Origin: a gamma proteobacterium HIMB55
GTDB lineage: Bacteria > Pseudomonadota > Gammaproteobacteria > Pseudomonadales > Halieaceae
NCBI GenBank assembly: GCA_000227505.4
Contig: AGIF02000001.1
Coordinates: 640,035-704,034 of the forward strand
Reading direction: 5' to 3'
Length of the DNA: 64,000 bases
The notes beneath the pieces are model-generated. The model worked only from the letters and a program-made list of their open reading frames with translations, did not search any database and was not told the DNA's origin. A program made the translations under genes and the position numbers. This document shows, piece after piece, positions 57,601 through 64,000 of this stretch; within the stretch, counting starts at the first letter, position 1; every line of letters starts with the position of its first letter.

Positions 57601-58151
57601 AACAAGCCGAAGTCGCCGGCGCACCGGCATCGGTAGTGGACGGGTTAAAGGCCGCTTACTATGACGTGCGCGAGGGCATTGGCTTCAACAAAACGCCCGA
57701 TGTTTACGGGGCATTCCCGACTGACCCTTACTCACATACCCCGGGGTTTGCAGGCGCGCGACAGCCCGGCATGACAGGACAGGTCAAAGAGGAAGTATTA
57801 ACACGCTTGCTCGAGTTAGGCGTTGAAGTAACGGACGCGTGTGTGAGCTTTAAGCCAACTGTTCTCCGCAAGTCAGAGTTCCTCGAGTCGCCTGAGACAT
57901 TGCGTTACTTCGATGTGACTGGCGGCTTGCAGGAAGTTGCTCTTACAGTTGGAGAGCTGGGCTTCACTTATTGTCAGGTCCCTGTGGTGCTGGATATGAC
58001 AGAGTCGGCGTCAATAACGCTGCATACTCGCGATGGTGGAACCGAGTCCATGCCAGGAAGTGTGTTGTCAGCCGAGCAATCTGAAGCGCTGTTCAAAAAG
58101 GACGGTCGGTATGTGCGAATTGATGTGCATGTCGAGCGCGTTATGGACTGA
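54684..58151 (+). CDS. Large glycoside-phosphorylase-like protein, GH149 candidate (beta-1,3-glucan phosphorylase)
   Basis: This 1155-residue protein lacks a signal peptide. Its N-terminal ~330 residues resemble the beta-sandwich of GH94-type phosphorylases. An (alpha/alpha)6-like region then contains EGNWRDIFQNWEAL (Asp472, expected general acid by comparison with the GH94 DWND motif), NPYRITRQGIDWE and NIGYWGDHQ. Length and motifs agree with the GH149 beta-1,3-glucan phosphorylases known from Euglena and bacteria, which release glucose 1-phosphate from laminari-oligosaccharides. Neighbouring GH17 genes and a sugar symporter fit this. ATG at 54684 was chosen; TTG at 54675 is in frame. GH161 is the main alternative. 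Confidence 0.68.
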   Translation: MTNETLYLGANPLNASSAAVKGDYVTRDGESFYRIANVDGMDDFFISVVSDSNHWMFISTRGGLSAGRTDCDSALFPYYTEDKIQDNSGNTGSRTIVIAEQEGRRTLWEPFSRSHAGIYKLTRNLYKNVLGDKLIFEELNHDLGLQFTYSWSTSDRFGFVKHSSIAAIGDKNSRVELLDGVENLLPYGVLAGTQNELSCLVDAYKKNELVPNSGLAVYAMSSILSDKAEPSEALSATTVWSFGAQDAQYLISSNQLSQFRSGQAVTEEQEVLGRRGAYFVHQAFDLGAGEERSWGIVADVNQGPAAVRDTVSLIQSGADIPILIQADIEKGSSNLERLISTADGVQMTGDTLSANHHASNVLFNIMRGGLFIDNYAIEKSDLMAFCAEWNRAVFNANTAFFDALPARMTYHDLDAALASNTDLQLERLCREYLPLSFSRRHGDPSRPWNRFAIKVKDEKGNKLLNYEGNWRDIFQNWEALSSSIPCFGANMISKFVNATTADGYNPYRITRQGIDWERPEPENPWANIGYWGDHQLIYLLKLIEQSVAHNPVALKSMMFSEAFAYANVPYRIKPYASILSDPYDTIEFDEALDKTIDARVEVMGADGRLMPDQNGGVYQVNLAEKILVTLLSKIANFVPDTGIWMNTQRPEWNDANNALVGTGVSVVTLCYLHRFLNKIVPLFAELEQESVTLSEEVADFLAEVTAVLETNKHSIGSGPVSDAVRKDVMEALGTAAERYRNRIYQQGFSAAKRPVALSSVVDCLSRARDISAVSIRSNRREDGLYHAYNRIAVSDSGVQIKYLYEMLEGQVAVLSSQLLEAEESLSLLRTLRASPLYTERQHSYLLYPNRHLPRFMERNLVPNEFVESSKLMTTLLASGNTDLVERDQTGQVYFAGKFNNTASVAAELAKMAKLGHAEEVSVESNAIENLFSELFDCANFTGRSGGMYAYEGLGSIYWHMVSKLLLAVMETVKQAEVAGAPASVVDGLKAAYYDVREGIGFNKTPDVYGAFPTDPYSHTPGFAGARQPGMTGQVKEEVLTRLLELGVEVTDACVSFKPTVLRKSEFLESPETLRYFDVTGGLQEVALTVGELGFTYCQVPVVLDMTESASITLHTRDGGTESMPGSVLSAEQSEALFKKDGRYVRIDVHVERVMD

Positions 58152-58188
58152 AGCCAGCAGACGGCTGAGGGGCATTAATTTAAGACAA

Positions 58189-58213
58189 AAAGCCCGCGAT
58201 TGCGGGCTTTTTT
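58189..58213 (+). terminator. Intrinsic terminator after the phosphorylase-like gene
   Basis: AAAGCCCGC-GATT-GCGGGCTTT with a T-run, 37 bases after the stop. The A-run on the left gives it bidirectional potential for the convergent transporter gene. Confidence 0.9.
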
Positions 58214-58277
58214 ATAGTTGCTTCCTTGCGATCTATTGGTCGATCTGACGTTTCGCAATACCAGCGCTTTCTCCGAC

Positions 58278-59732
58278 TTAAGCGCTTTGTCTCGCATCTA
58301 ATTCTGAACGAATAGCTCTGACTTGCTCTTCGTTGAGATCGTAGTTCCACATTGCCCATATTCCTATAAGCGTGCCTGTGGCTGGAACAATGATGAACGC
58401 AGCTCTGAGGCCCGCTAGGGCCTCGTCAGTCTGAACTGTGACTGTCTGGTCGAATCCAACGTATGCCAGAATCAGGCCGCTTAAAAGGCCTGCGAATGCA
58501 GCGCCAAATTTTACCATCCACCAATAGATCGCACCGAACAATCCCTCGCGACGCTCGAAGGTTTCGAGTTCATCCAAGTCACAGATGTCGGCTGTCATCG
58601 ACATCATGATAGTGAACAAACCGCCGATCCCGAATACGAACAATGGAATTGGAACGAACATCAAGTAGGGGTTGGCAGGCGTGAAGCTCCACCAGAACAT
58701 GGCATAGCCTGCGAGCGACATCGACTGGGTAATGAGGAAGGTCTTGTGCTTGCCGTACATCTGGCACATCCAGTTAACAACAGGGATCACTACGAAGCAT
58801 GTGCAGAGCGCTGAGACACTACCAAAAAGTGCCGGCCAACTCCCGGCCGCCGCTGGGTCACCGCCGTTCATGTAATAAACGATAATGAAAAAGGCAAAGC
58901 CTGCGACGCAGTTATACGCGTTAAATATGAAAAAAGTCGCCGTGCAGATGCGTTGGAAAGGCTTATTTTTCAGCGTAATCACGATGCCATGAAAGAGCTC
59001 TCGGAAGGTGTCAGCGACGCTGCCTGAGGGCGCGCTGTCACCGTTATTAGTTGTCTCGACCGAATGACAGAAAATAGCAGGTACCATCGCCATGGCCATA
59101 CACCCCAGACCGACGTAAATCGATAGTGTGCGGGCTCCTTCGGTTGCAGATTCGAACCAGTTAGGGTCGTAGAGAATGATCCAGAACCACGGGGCAATGA
59201 CCCACGCCCACTGGCCAATCCATTGTGCAACAGCCATGAGTCGCGTTCGCTCATGGTAGTCGCTGCTCATTTCATACCCCATTGCTACGTAGGGGACACT
59301 GAAAATAGTCATACCAATGAAGAAAACGACAGACCACCCGAGGAAGTACCAGAAATTGTAGAGCTGGCTGTTCTCTGCCGAGAGTTGCCACATCGCAATG
59401 TATGAGAGGCCCGCAATGATAGCGCCGATAAAGATGAAAGGGCGTCTTTTACCCCAACGTGACTCGAAGCGATCGGATATGTAACCCATGAGTGGGTCAG
59501 TCAGCGCATCGACGAGCTTCGGGAGGAAGAAAATCAGTCCCCATAAAATTGGACTCATTCCAAGACTTTGGACCAAGATCACCATGAAGATCCCAAGTGC
59601 TGCGGGGAACATTTGATTCGCCAGCATGCCGATACCAAACGCTATTTTTTGCGTCATAGGGATCTGCGCACTGCGGGTTACCGTTGGGCTAACGAAGGAT
59701 TCATCAGTGGTCGAGAGTGTATCGGTATTCAT
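58278..59732 (-). CDS. GPH-type sugar:cation symporter (major facilitator superfamily)
   Basis: This 484-residue protein has twelve membrane spans. The GPH-family signature is present in DALTDPLMGYISDRFESRWGKRRP and again as ADICDLDELETFERREGLFGA in the second half, as in melibiose- and glucuronide-type symporters. It is translationally coupled (ATGA) to the preceding TIM-barrel glycosidase and probably imports the glucoside or oligosaccharide that the cytoplasmic enzymes cleave. Confidence 0.9.
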   Translation of the reverse strand: MNTDTLSTTDESFVSPTVTRSAQIPMTQKIAFGIGMLANQMFPAALGIFMVILVQSLGMSPILWGLIFFLPKLVDALTDPLMGYISDRFESRWGKRRPFIFIGAIIAGLSYIAMWQLSAENSQLYNFWYFLGWSVVFFIGMTIFSVPYVAMGYEMSSDYHERTRLMAVAQWIGQWAWVIAPWFWIILYDPNWFESATEGARTLSIYVGLGCMAMAMVPAIFCHSVETTNNGDSAPSGSVADTFRELFHGIVITLKNKPFQRICTATFFIFNAYNCVAGFAFFIIVYYMNGGDPAAAGSWPALFGSVSALCTCFVVIPVVNWMCQMYGKHKTFLITQSMSLAGYAMFWWSFTPANPYLMFVPIPLFVFGIGGLFTIMMSMTADICDLDELETFERREGLFGAIYWWMVKFGAAFAGLLSGLILAYVGFDQTVTVQTDEALAGLRAAFIIVPATGTLIGIWAMWNYDLNEEQVRAIRSELDARQSA

Positions 59733-61000
59733 GCGGCCTTATTTCCGAACAGGTTGAGGAACCTCGCCAGTTTTCGAGGTTTAGACGTAATGAGAAATGG
59801 AATATTGGTGACAGCGCTGCTCTGATACGGCGTATCGACCTGGCAAAAGAGGCGATACTCACCGGGTTGTGAAACCTTAAAGTCAAAGTGTTTGTTTTGG
59901 GTTTCGAGCAGGCTTTCGATAGTTGGCGGTGTTGGCTCAAAGTCACCCCCATCACTCTGCAATGCCGTAGGGACTTCCTCGCGTACTCGCCATGAGATGA
60001 GTGCGTCGTCTGCACCATCGACTTTGATCTCGGCACTCAGCGAATCACCAATGCGCGCCTCAATACTCGCTGGCGCTGTCTTTTGGTTGAGTGACAAGGA
60101 ACGAATTTTTGGTGTTGTCTCTTTTTGGGTGTCACCTGTCCACGCTTGCCGCATCACATCGACAGCTTCGGTACGCTCACCGCTCTCGAGGAACATCCCG
60201 TACCAGGTAGGTGTGCGCTCTTGTTTTTGTCCCCAGAGAAAAATGTAGGCGCCCAAACAAAATTTACTGTCGGCAAGAATGATCTCGCTGTACCTACGGG
60301 CGATGTCACCCGCCTTTTGCGTACTTGAGGGTTCAAAAGGTCTTCCCCAATCTGTTTCGGGGCTTTCCCAGTGACCCGTAGGTCCCCACTCAGTGATTTG
60401 ATAAGGACCTTTGTAGCCAGCCTTCGTTAGAATCTCGGGTAGCTGATCGATCTCACCGTAAATCTGGAAAGACAGGAAATCCAAGGAGGGTGCTCGCTCG
60501 GCGATGGCACTCACCGTTGGCGCATCAATACCGGCCAACATTGTCGTGACTGGATGATCAGGGTCTACTCCTTTGATGCGTTTTGCGAGATCTTCGATCG
60601 CATCCCAAACACCCTGATTTTCGGCTCTCAGATTTAACTCGTTACCCAATCCCCACATAAGGAGCGCAGGATGATTTTTCAGGCGTATCACGTCTTTCAT
60701 CATCTGCTCGTTCTGGGCGTTTACAGCGTCGTGATCCGAATAGTCGAAGCCATGACGTTCTCGGGCAATATCGAGCCCCATGCAGACTTTGAGACCGAGG
60801 GTGTGGGCCTCGTCAAGAATATCGATGACGTCACGCTCACCGTTATCCACCCGCCAGGTCCTAAACGTGTTGCCACCCGCACTCGCGAGGGATTTCAGCT
60901 GGCCAAACTCGAGCCCCGCCCCTTTGATGAAAAAGGGCGCACCATCAACAGTTAGGTGGTAACCGTCGGTCTGATTACCTTCGAGTTTTACCTTTGCCAT
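59729..61000 (-). CDS. GH2-like TIM-barrel glycosidase with C-terminal beta domain
   Basis: This 423-residue protein has a clan GH-A barrel: FFIKGAGLEFGQLKSLASAGG near the N-terminus as in GH2 barrel domains, acid/base in GLGNEL (Glu121) and nucleophile in ITEWGP (Glu204). Residues after ~310 look like a small beta-sandwich domain. There is no signal peptide, so a cytoplasmic location is likely. The full GH2 N-terminal sugar-binding domains are missing, so it may belong to an unassigned GH-A group. It is first in an operon with the sugar symporter. Confidence 0.78.
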   Translation of the reverse strand: MAKVKLEGNQTDGYHLTVDGAPFFIKGAGLEFGQLKSLASAGGNTFRTWRVDNGERDVIDILDEAHTLGLKVCMGLDIARERHGFDYSDHDAVNAQNEQMMKDVIRLKNHPALLMWGLGNELNLRAENQGVWDAIEDLAKRIKGVDPDHPVTTMLAGIDAPTVSAIAERAPSLDFLSFQIYGEIDQLPEILTKAGYKGPYQITEWGPTGHWESPETDWGRPFEPSSTQKAGDIARRYSEIILADSKFCLGAYIFLWGQKQERTPTWYGMFLESGERTEAVDVMRQAWTGDTQKETTPKIRSLSLNQKTAPASIEARIGDSLSAEIKVDGADDALISWRVREEVPTALQSDGGDFEPTPPTIESLLETQNKHFDFKVSQPGEYRLFCQVDTPYQSSAVTNIPFLITSKPRKLARFLNLFGNKAA

Positions 61001-61141
61001 GCGCGCTCGTATGCGGATTTAATCTATAAATTCTTTGCATTTTTGAGCATATCAATCGGTGGCAAACCCGATAGATCAAAGCCGTCGAGATGGGACTGGG
61101 GTGCGATTAGTGGGGAGTGAAAAGCACCGACGCTATGGCTC

Positions 61142-61158
61142 TTTTAGAGTGTCTAAAA
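61142..61158. promoter_or_regulatory. Palindrome upstream of the glycosidase-symporter operon
   Basis: TTTTAGAGTGTCTAAAA has perfect 7-base arms and a 3-base centre, 141 bases upstream of the glycosidase start. Candidate operator; the sequence differs from the palindrome at 54621. Confidence 0.45.
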
Positions 61159-61261
61159 TACTTACTGCATGAACAAGTTATCGATCTTTTTACTTTTATG
61201 ATCAGCGCCGCGCTATCCGTGACGCAAGAGTCTCTATAACAGCCCAATTAAGAGCTCATAA

Positions 61262-63349
61262 CTACTGCGAGCTCACGGTGTATCGTCGGGTTATACGCCC
61301 CTTTCGGCTATCACTTGTATATAACGGCTCGTGGAGAACCTCATTCGTGTAGTCCTCGGCCTGGTCAAGGTAATGCGGCGATTCAGGATTGGTCATGTCG
61401 TTGCCGTATTGGTGTGTTCCAAGTGCCTTTTGCTCTCCGTCGGGCGTCCATCGAATAAAATAGTACAAACCATCCCCAGCGACCGCGGTGAGGTGGTCGT
61501 CACCGTCAAGACGCCGCGAATAAATCGCACGAAGGGTGTCAGGGCCCCCTGCAACGGGCCAATGCTGTCCGTCGCGACCATGACGATTAACATCACCCCA
61601 GCGAGGGTCCAGCCGACCACCGATCTCCAGCGTTTGATCAATACAACCGTCTAATATGTCTTGCGCATTAGGGTTGTCAGTGCCGCCACTTTCCGCTTGC
61701 CACTCCGCGGCGAGGACGCAAACGCCAAGTGCCGCTCCGCGATTGTCTTTGTCTGTTCCTCGATCCCAAGTGGCGAGGATATCAATTGCTTGACTCACGT
61801 CGTCGCTCGATTTTGGTAGTGCGGTAACTTCATCGAGGAACGCAATGCCGCGGTAGTTAACCGAGTAGCGGTTATCGTGTTTTAGCTGCCAGGCCTCGTT
61901 GAATGATATTTGCTCGAAAGCCTCGAACAGTTCCAGTCCGCGTGTTGCGCGATTCGTCATGCGTGTCTGCCAACCCCCGTTGTCAGGTACCTGAGAGCGG
62001 ACAGGATTATCCCGCGGCTCGCTGACGTTGAAGGGTGTTTGGTTAGCGCTGTGTACAAAGCCAGAATCAGGGTTTGTGACTTGCGGTAATGAAGAGGTGG
62101 AGTGGTAACTATCCCAAATCAGTTCAGAGCGATCACCGGGAAGGTATTGCTGCCAGTCCCAGCCCGTTGCTCTCACCGGTAGTTGAGCGTTGTGGATGAA
62201 ATGAATGTCGCCGTGTCGGTTGGCGTATACGAAGTTGAAGCTCTGGATGTGATTGAGAGCAACCGCCGCTTTCCATTCGTCGAAGTTCTTGGCCTTGTTC
62301 ATCGCGAGCCACTGCTCGACCTGTTTCATCTCATCGATACCGGCGTACCGAATCGCGTAGACCCCATGGTCAGTCCTGAGCGCTGGGCCATGCGCTGAGC
62401 GGAGCACCTCACGCTTAACGGACCAAGGTATGAAACCCCAGAGTTTCAGCTTAAGGGTGACTTCCCCAACCTCGAGGTCTTGCCACTCTCCATCAAGACG
62501 GTATTGATTGGGGTTGTCGGGGTTCATCTCCAAAACGTAGATGTCGACTAGGTCGGGTTTGTTTACGGTGGCACCCCAGCCATGTTCCTCGGTGAAACCA
62601 ACGCCCATCGTAGGTGCTCCGGGGAACAGACCACCCATAACGTTCAACCCTTCACTTGATTCGATGTGTGCCTCATACCAAGCGACGGGGCCGGTCAGTG
62701 GTTGATGCGAGTTGATGATGAGATAAGTAGAGCCGTCGTCGGTGCGAGAGGGTGCAATCGCCGTGGCGTTTGATCCGATAGGCTCCTTCGGTTGTGGGTT
62801 GTACGGAGCTTTGCTGACTGTGTTGGGGCGTTCATCTCCGAATAATTCCAACACCGGTTCATTGAAGCCATAAAATAGTGGGTGTCGGAGCATGTGTCCT
62901 GCAACGATGTCTTTCCCGGTAACCGGAAGTAACTCGGGGTGCTTAATCTCTGAGGGATGATCGGCGGCAAAGGCGTTAAAGCCTGCTGCGAAGGCCTCAA
63001 CGTACGCGCGGATTTCAGGTGACAGATCAACCTCGTAGTTTCGATCAAGGGTTCCCCAAAGATCTAGCCACTTAACGAGGTAATCGGTTTGTGCGCCCTC
63101 CTGACCCTCATAAAGCCCGGCAGTGCCGCGGTAGAAGGGTAGGCTGCCTTCCATGATGGGCCAGGCATCCTCTGCTTGCGCGTAAGCGAGCCCGAATGCC
63201 GCATCCGCGTCGGTGGCGCCGAAAATATGTGGAACCCCGTAACTATCGCGCTCTATCTGTGCTTCATGGACCGGCTCAGCGAGTGCGTTCGAGTGCGAAA
63301 AAGCAAACAAGAGGGTGGCAAGCAGGTGTGAAACGGTGCGCTTGAGCAT
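61262..63349 (-). CDS. Penicillin-acylase-family Ntn hydrolase
   Basis: This 695-residue secreted protein has a signal peptide (cleavage near SNALA-EPVHE), then IERDSYGVPHIFGAT, the usual alpha-subunit start. The autocatalytic site and N-terminal nucleophile lie in IGSNAT (Gly192-Ser193), with the expected self-cleavage into two chains. HSANQTPFN and the C-terminal GDVNRHGRDGQHWPVAGGPDTLRAI also match the family. Members hydrolyse amides such as beta-lactam side chains or acyl-homoserine lactones; the substrate here is unknown. ATG at 63349 gives a proper signal peptide; an upstream start at 63394 does not. Confidence 0.9.
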   Translation of the reverse strand: MLKRTVSHLLATLLFAFSHSNALAEPVHEAQIERDSYGVPHIFGATDADAAFGLAYAQAEDAWPIMEGSLPFYRGTAGLYEGQEGAQTDYLVKWLDLWGTLDRNYEVDLSPEIRAYVEAFAAGFNAFAADHPSEIKHPELLPVTGKDIVAGHMLRHPLFYGFNEPVLELFGDERPNTVSKAPYNPQPKEPIGSNATAIAPSRTDDGSTYLIINSHQPLTGPVAWYEAHIESSEGLNVMGGLFPGAPTMGVGFTEEHGWGATVNKPDLVDIYVLEMNPDNPNQYRLDGEWQDLEVGEVTLKLKLWGFIPWSVKREVLRSAHGPALRTDHGVYAIRYAGIDEMKQVEQWLAMNKAKNFDEWKAAVALNHIQSFNFVYANRHGDIHFIHNAQLPVRATGWDWQQYLPGDRSELIWDSYHSTSSLPQVTNPDSGFVHSANQTPFNVSEPRDNPVRSQVPDNGGWQTRMTNRATRGLELFEAFEQISFNEAWQLKHDNRYSVNYRGIAFLDEVTALPKSSDDVSQAIDILATWDRGTDKDNRGAALGVCVLAAEWQAESGGTDNPNAQDILDGCIDQTLEIGGRLDPRWGDVNRHGRDGQHWPVAGGPDTLRAIYSRRLDGDDHLTAVAGDGLYYFIRWTPDGEQKALGTHQYGNDMTNPESPHYLDQAEDYTNEVLHEPLYTSDSRKGRITRRYTVSSQ

Positions 63350-63607
63350 TTTGAAATCCTTATAGTTAATTGTGTGCGTTGCGTTCGACATCACTCAGCT
63401 CGCTATGTGCAAAAAGCCTGACGCGTTGCGTCTTTGGCAAGCGCTGAAGTCGTTAGACCTCCGGCCCGACCTTACGGCGCTCGTCAGAGGCTGACCTCGT
63501 AATCGCGCTGCCGCACACTTGAAAAGTAACAATGAATTGCCGTTGTCTGCTAGTTCTGTCGAGCTTCTGACGTGGGGATTCCTCATTCACAGGGTTATAC
63601 TCCTAGG

Positions 63608-64000
63608 ATGGATTTAATTGCATTAGCAGTACCCTTTTTCTTGTTTGCGATTGCTATCGAGTGGTCTTGGGGTCGCTGGCGTGGTCGCGACACATACAGG
63701 CTCACCGATGCAGTGAGTAGTCTCACACTGGGTGGTCTGTCACAGGCGCGCCGATTCGTCGCTTTGGGTGTAGGGGGCTCGGTCTACGCGTGGCTTGCAT
63801 CGGTTACCCCGTTTTCTACTTGGACCGCTGAGGGATGGTGGGCCTGGGTGCTTGCCTTTGTTTTATATGATCTTTGCTACTACTGCTCGCACCGAGCGGG
63901 ACATGAGGTAAAGCTATTCTGGGCCGCTCACGTGGTCCATCACCAAAGCGAAGACTACAACTTATCTACTGCTCTACGTCAGACAAGCTCCGGCTTTTTA
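63608..64000 (+). CDS. Sterol desaturase / fatty acid hydroxylase family protein, 3'-truncated
   Basis: The first 131 codons of a membrane di-iron oxygenase-like protein run off the right edge. Hydrophobic spans are followed by the histidine clusters HRAGH and HVVHH, then DYNLSTALRQ, closely matching the same stretch of the gene at 24885-25772 (HRGNH, HVSHH, YNLGTALRQ). It is a paralogue in the same superfamily. The third histidine cluster would lie beyond the window. No strong ribosome site precedes the ATG. Confidence 0.85.
   Translation, partial: MDLIALAVPFFLFAIAIEWSWGRWRGRDTYRLTDAVSSLTLGGLSQARRFVALGVGGSVYAWLASVTPFSTWTAEGWWAWVLAFVLYDLCYYCSHRAGHEVKLFWAAHVVHHQSEDYNLSTALRQTSSGFL

Overview
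The window looks like a chromosomal segment of a marine aerobic anoxygenic phototrophic gammaproteobacterium, probably of the NOR5/OM60 (Halieaceae) group. This rests on a Rhodobacter-like photosynthesis superoperon with a tetraheme PufC, pufBA placed after pufLMC, fatty-acid oxidation genes of proteobacterial type, and a beta-1,3-glucan utilisation locus. The taxonomic call is inference from gene content and order. No rRNA, tRNA, CRISPR array, insertion sequence or phage gene was seen.

Positions 1-23,100 hold about half of a photosynthesis gene cluster. A partial hemN and idi lie at the left edge. A long minus-strand superoperon follows, in transcription order crtE-crtF-bchC-bchX-bchY-bchZ-pufQ(like)-pufL-pufM-pufC-pufB-pufA. 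crtC is divergent from crtE and tail-overlaps crtB. A second minus-strand unit is bchI-bchD-bchO-crtI-crtB, and crtD lies further right behind a DUF2306-like membrane gene. Seven TGT-N12-ACA palindromes, the PpsR/CrtJ operator form, sit in the four short intergenic regions before bchC, crtE/crtC, crtI and bchI. In three of these promoters the -10-like element lies inside an operator. The encoded carotenoid route is GGPP, phytoene, neurosporene/lycopene and then the spirilloxanthin type (CrtC, D, F). The chlorophyll genes present cover Mg chelation (BchI, BchD, BchO) and bacteriochlorin formation (BchX, Y, Z, C); BchH, BchF, BchG, BchP and PuhA are outside the window.

Positions 19,900-28,600 carry accessory genes interleaved with crtD: an alpha/beta hydrolase with an atypical nucleophile elbow, a cytochrome P450, a small CxxC protein, a fatty-acid-hydroxylase/sterol-desaturase protein, an alkylsulfatase-like metallo-beta-lactamase protein and a MATE exporter. 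Positions 28,900-32,340 are a thiolase-FadB beta-oxidation operon with a clear terminator. Next come a DoxX-like gene and a large secreted protein joining thrombospondin-type-3 calcium repeats to an HEXXH metalloprotease-like region.

Positions 35,900-46,250 contain an enoyl-reductase-like gene and a methyltransferase, then maturation genes (MocA-like, XdhC-like) and two isoquinoline-1-oxidoreductase-type molybdenum hydroxylases arranged tail to tail around one terminator. A TetR regulator has a palindrome lying exactly between the -35 and -10 of the first hydroxylase operon. An RND efflux pair and a thiamine-diphosphate enzyme follow.

Positions 52,500-61,000 form a beta-1,3-glucan (laminarin-type) locus: two GH17 proteins without signal peptides, a 1155-residue phosphorylase-like protein (GH149 candidate), a GPH-type sugar:cation symporter and a GH2-like TIM-barrel glycosidase. 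The set suggests import of oligosaccharides and breakdown in the cytoplasm. A secreted penicillin-acylase-family protein and the start of a second sterol-desaturase-family gene close the window.
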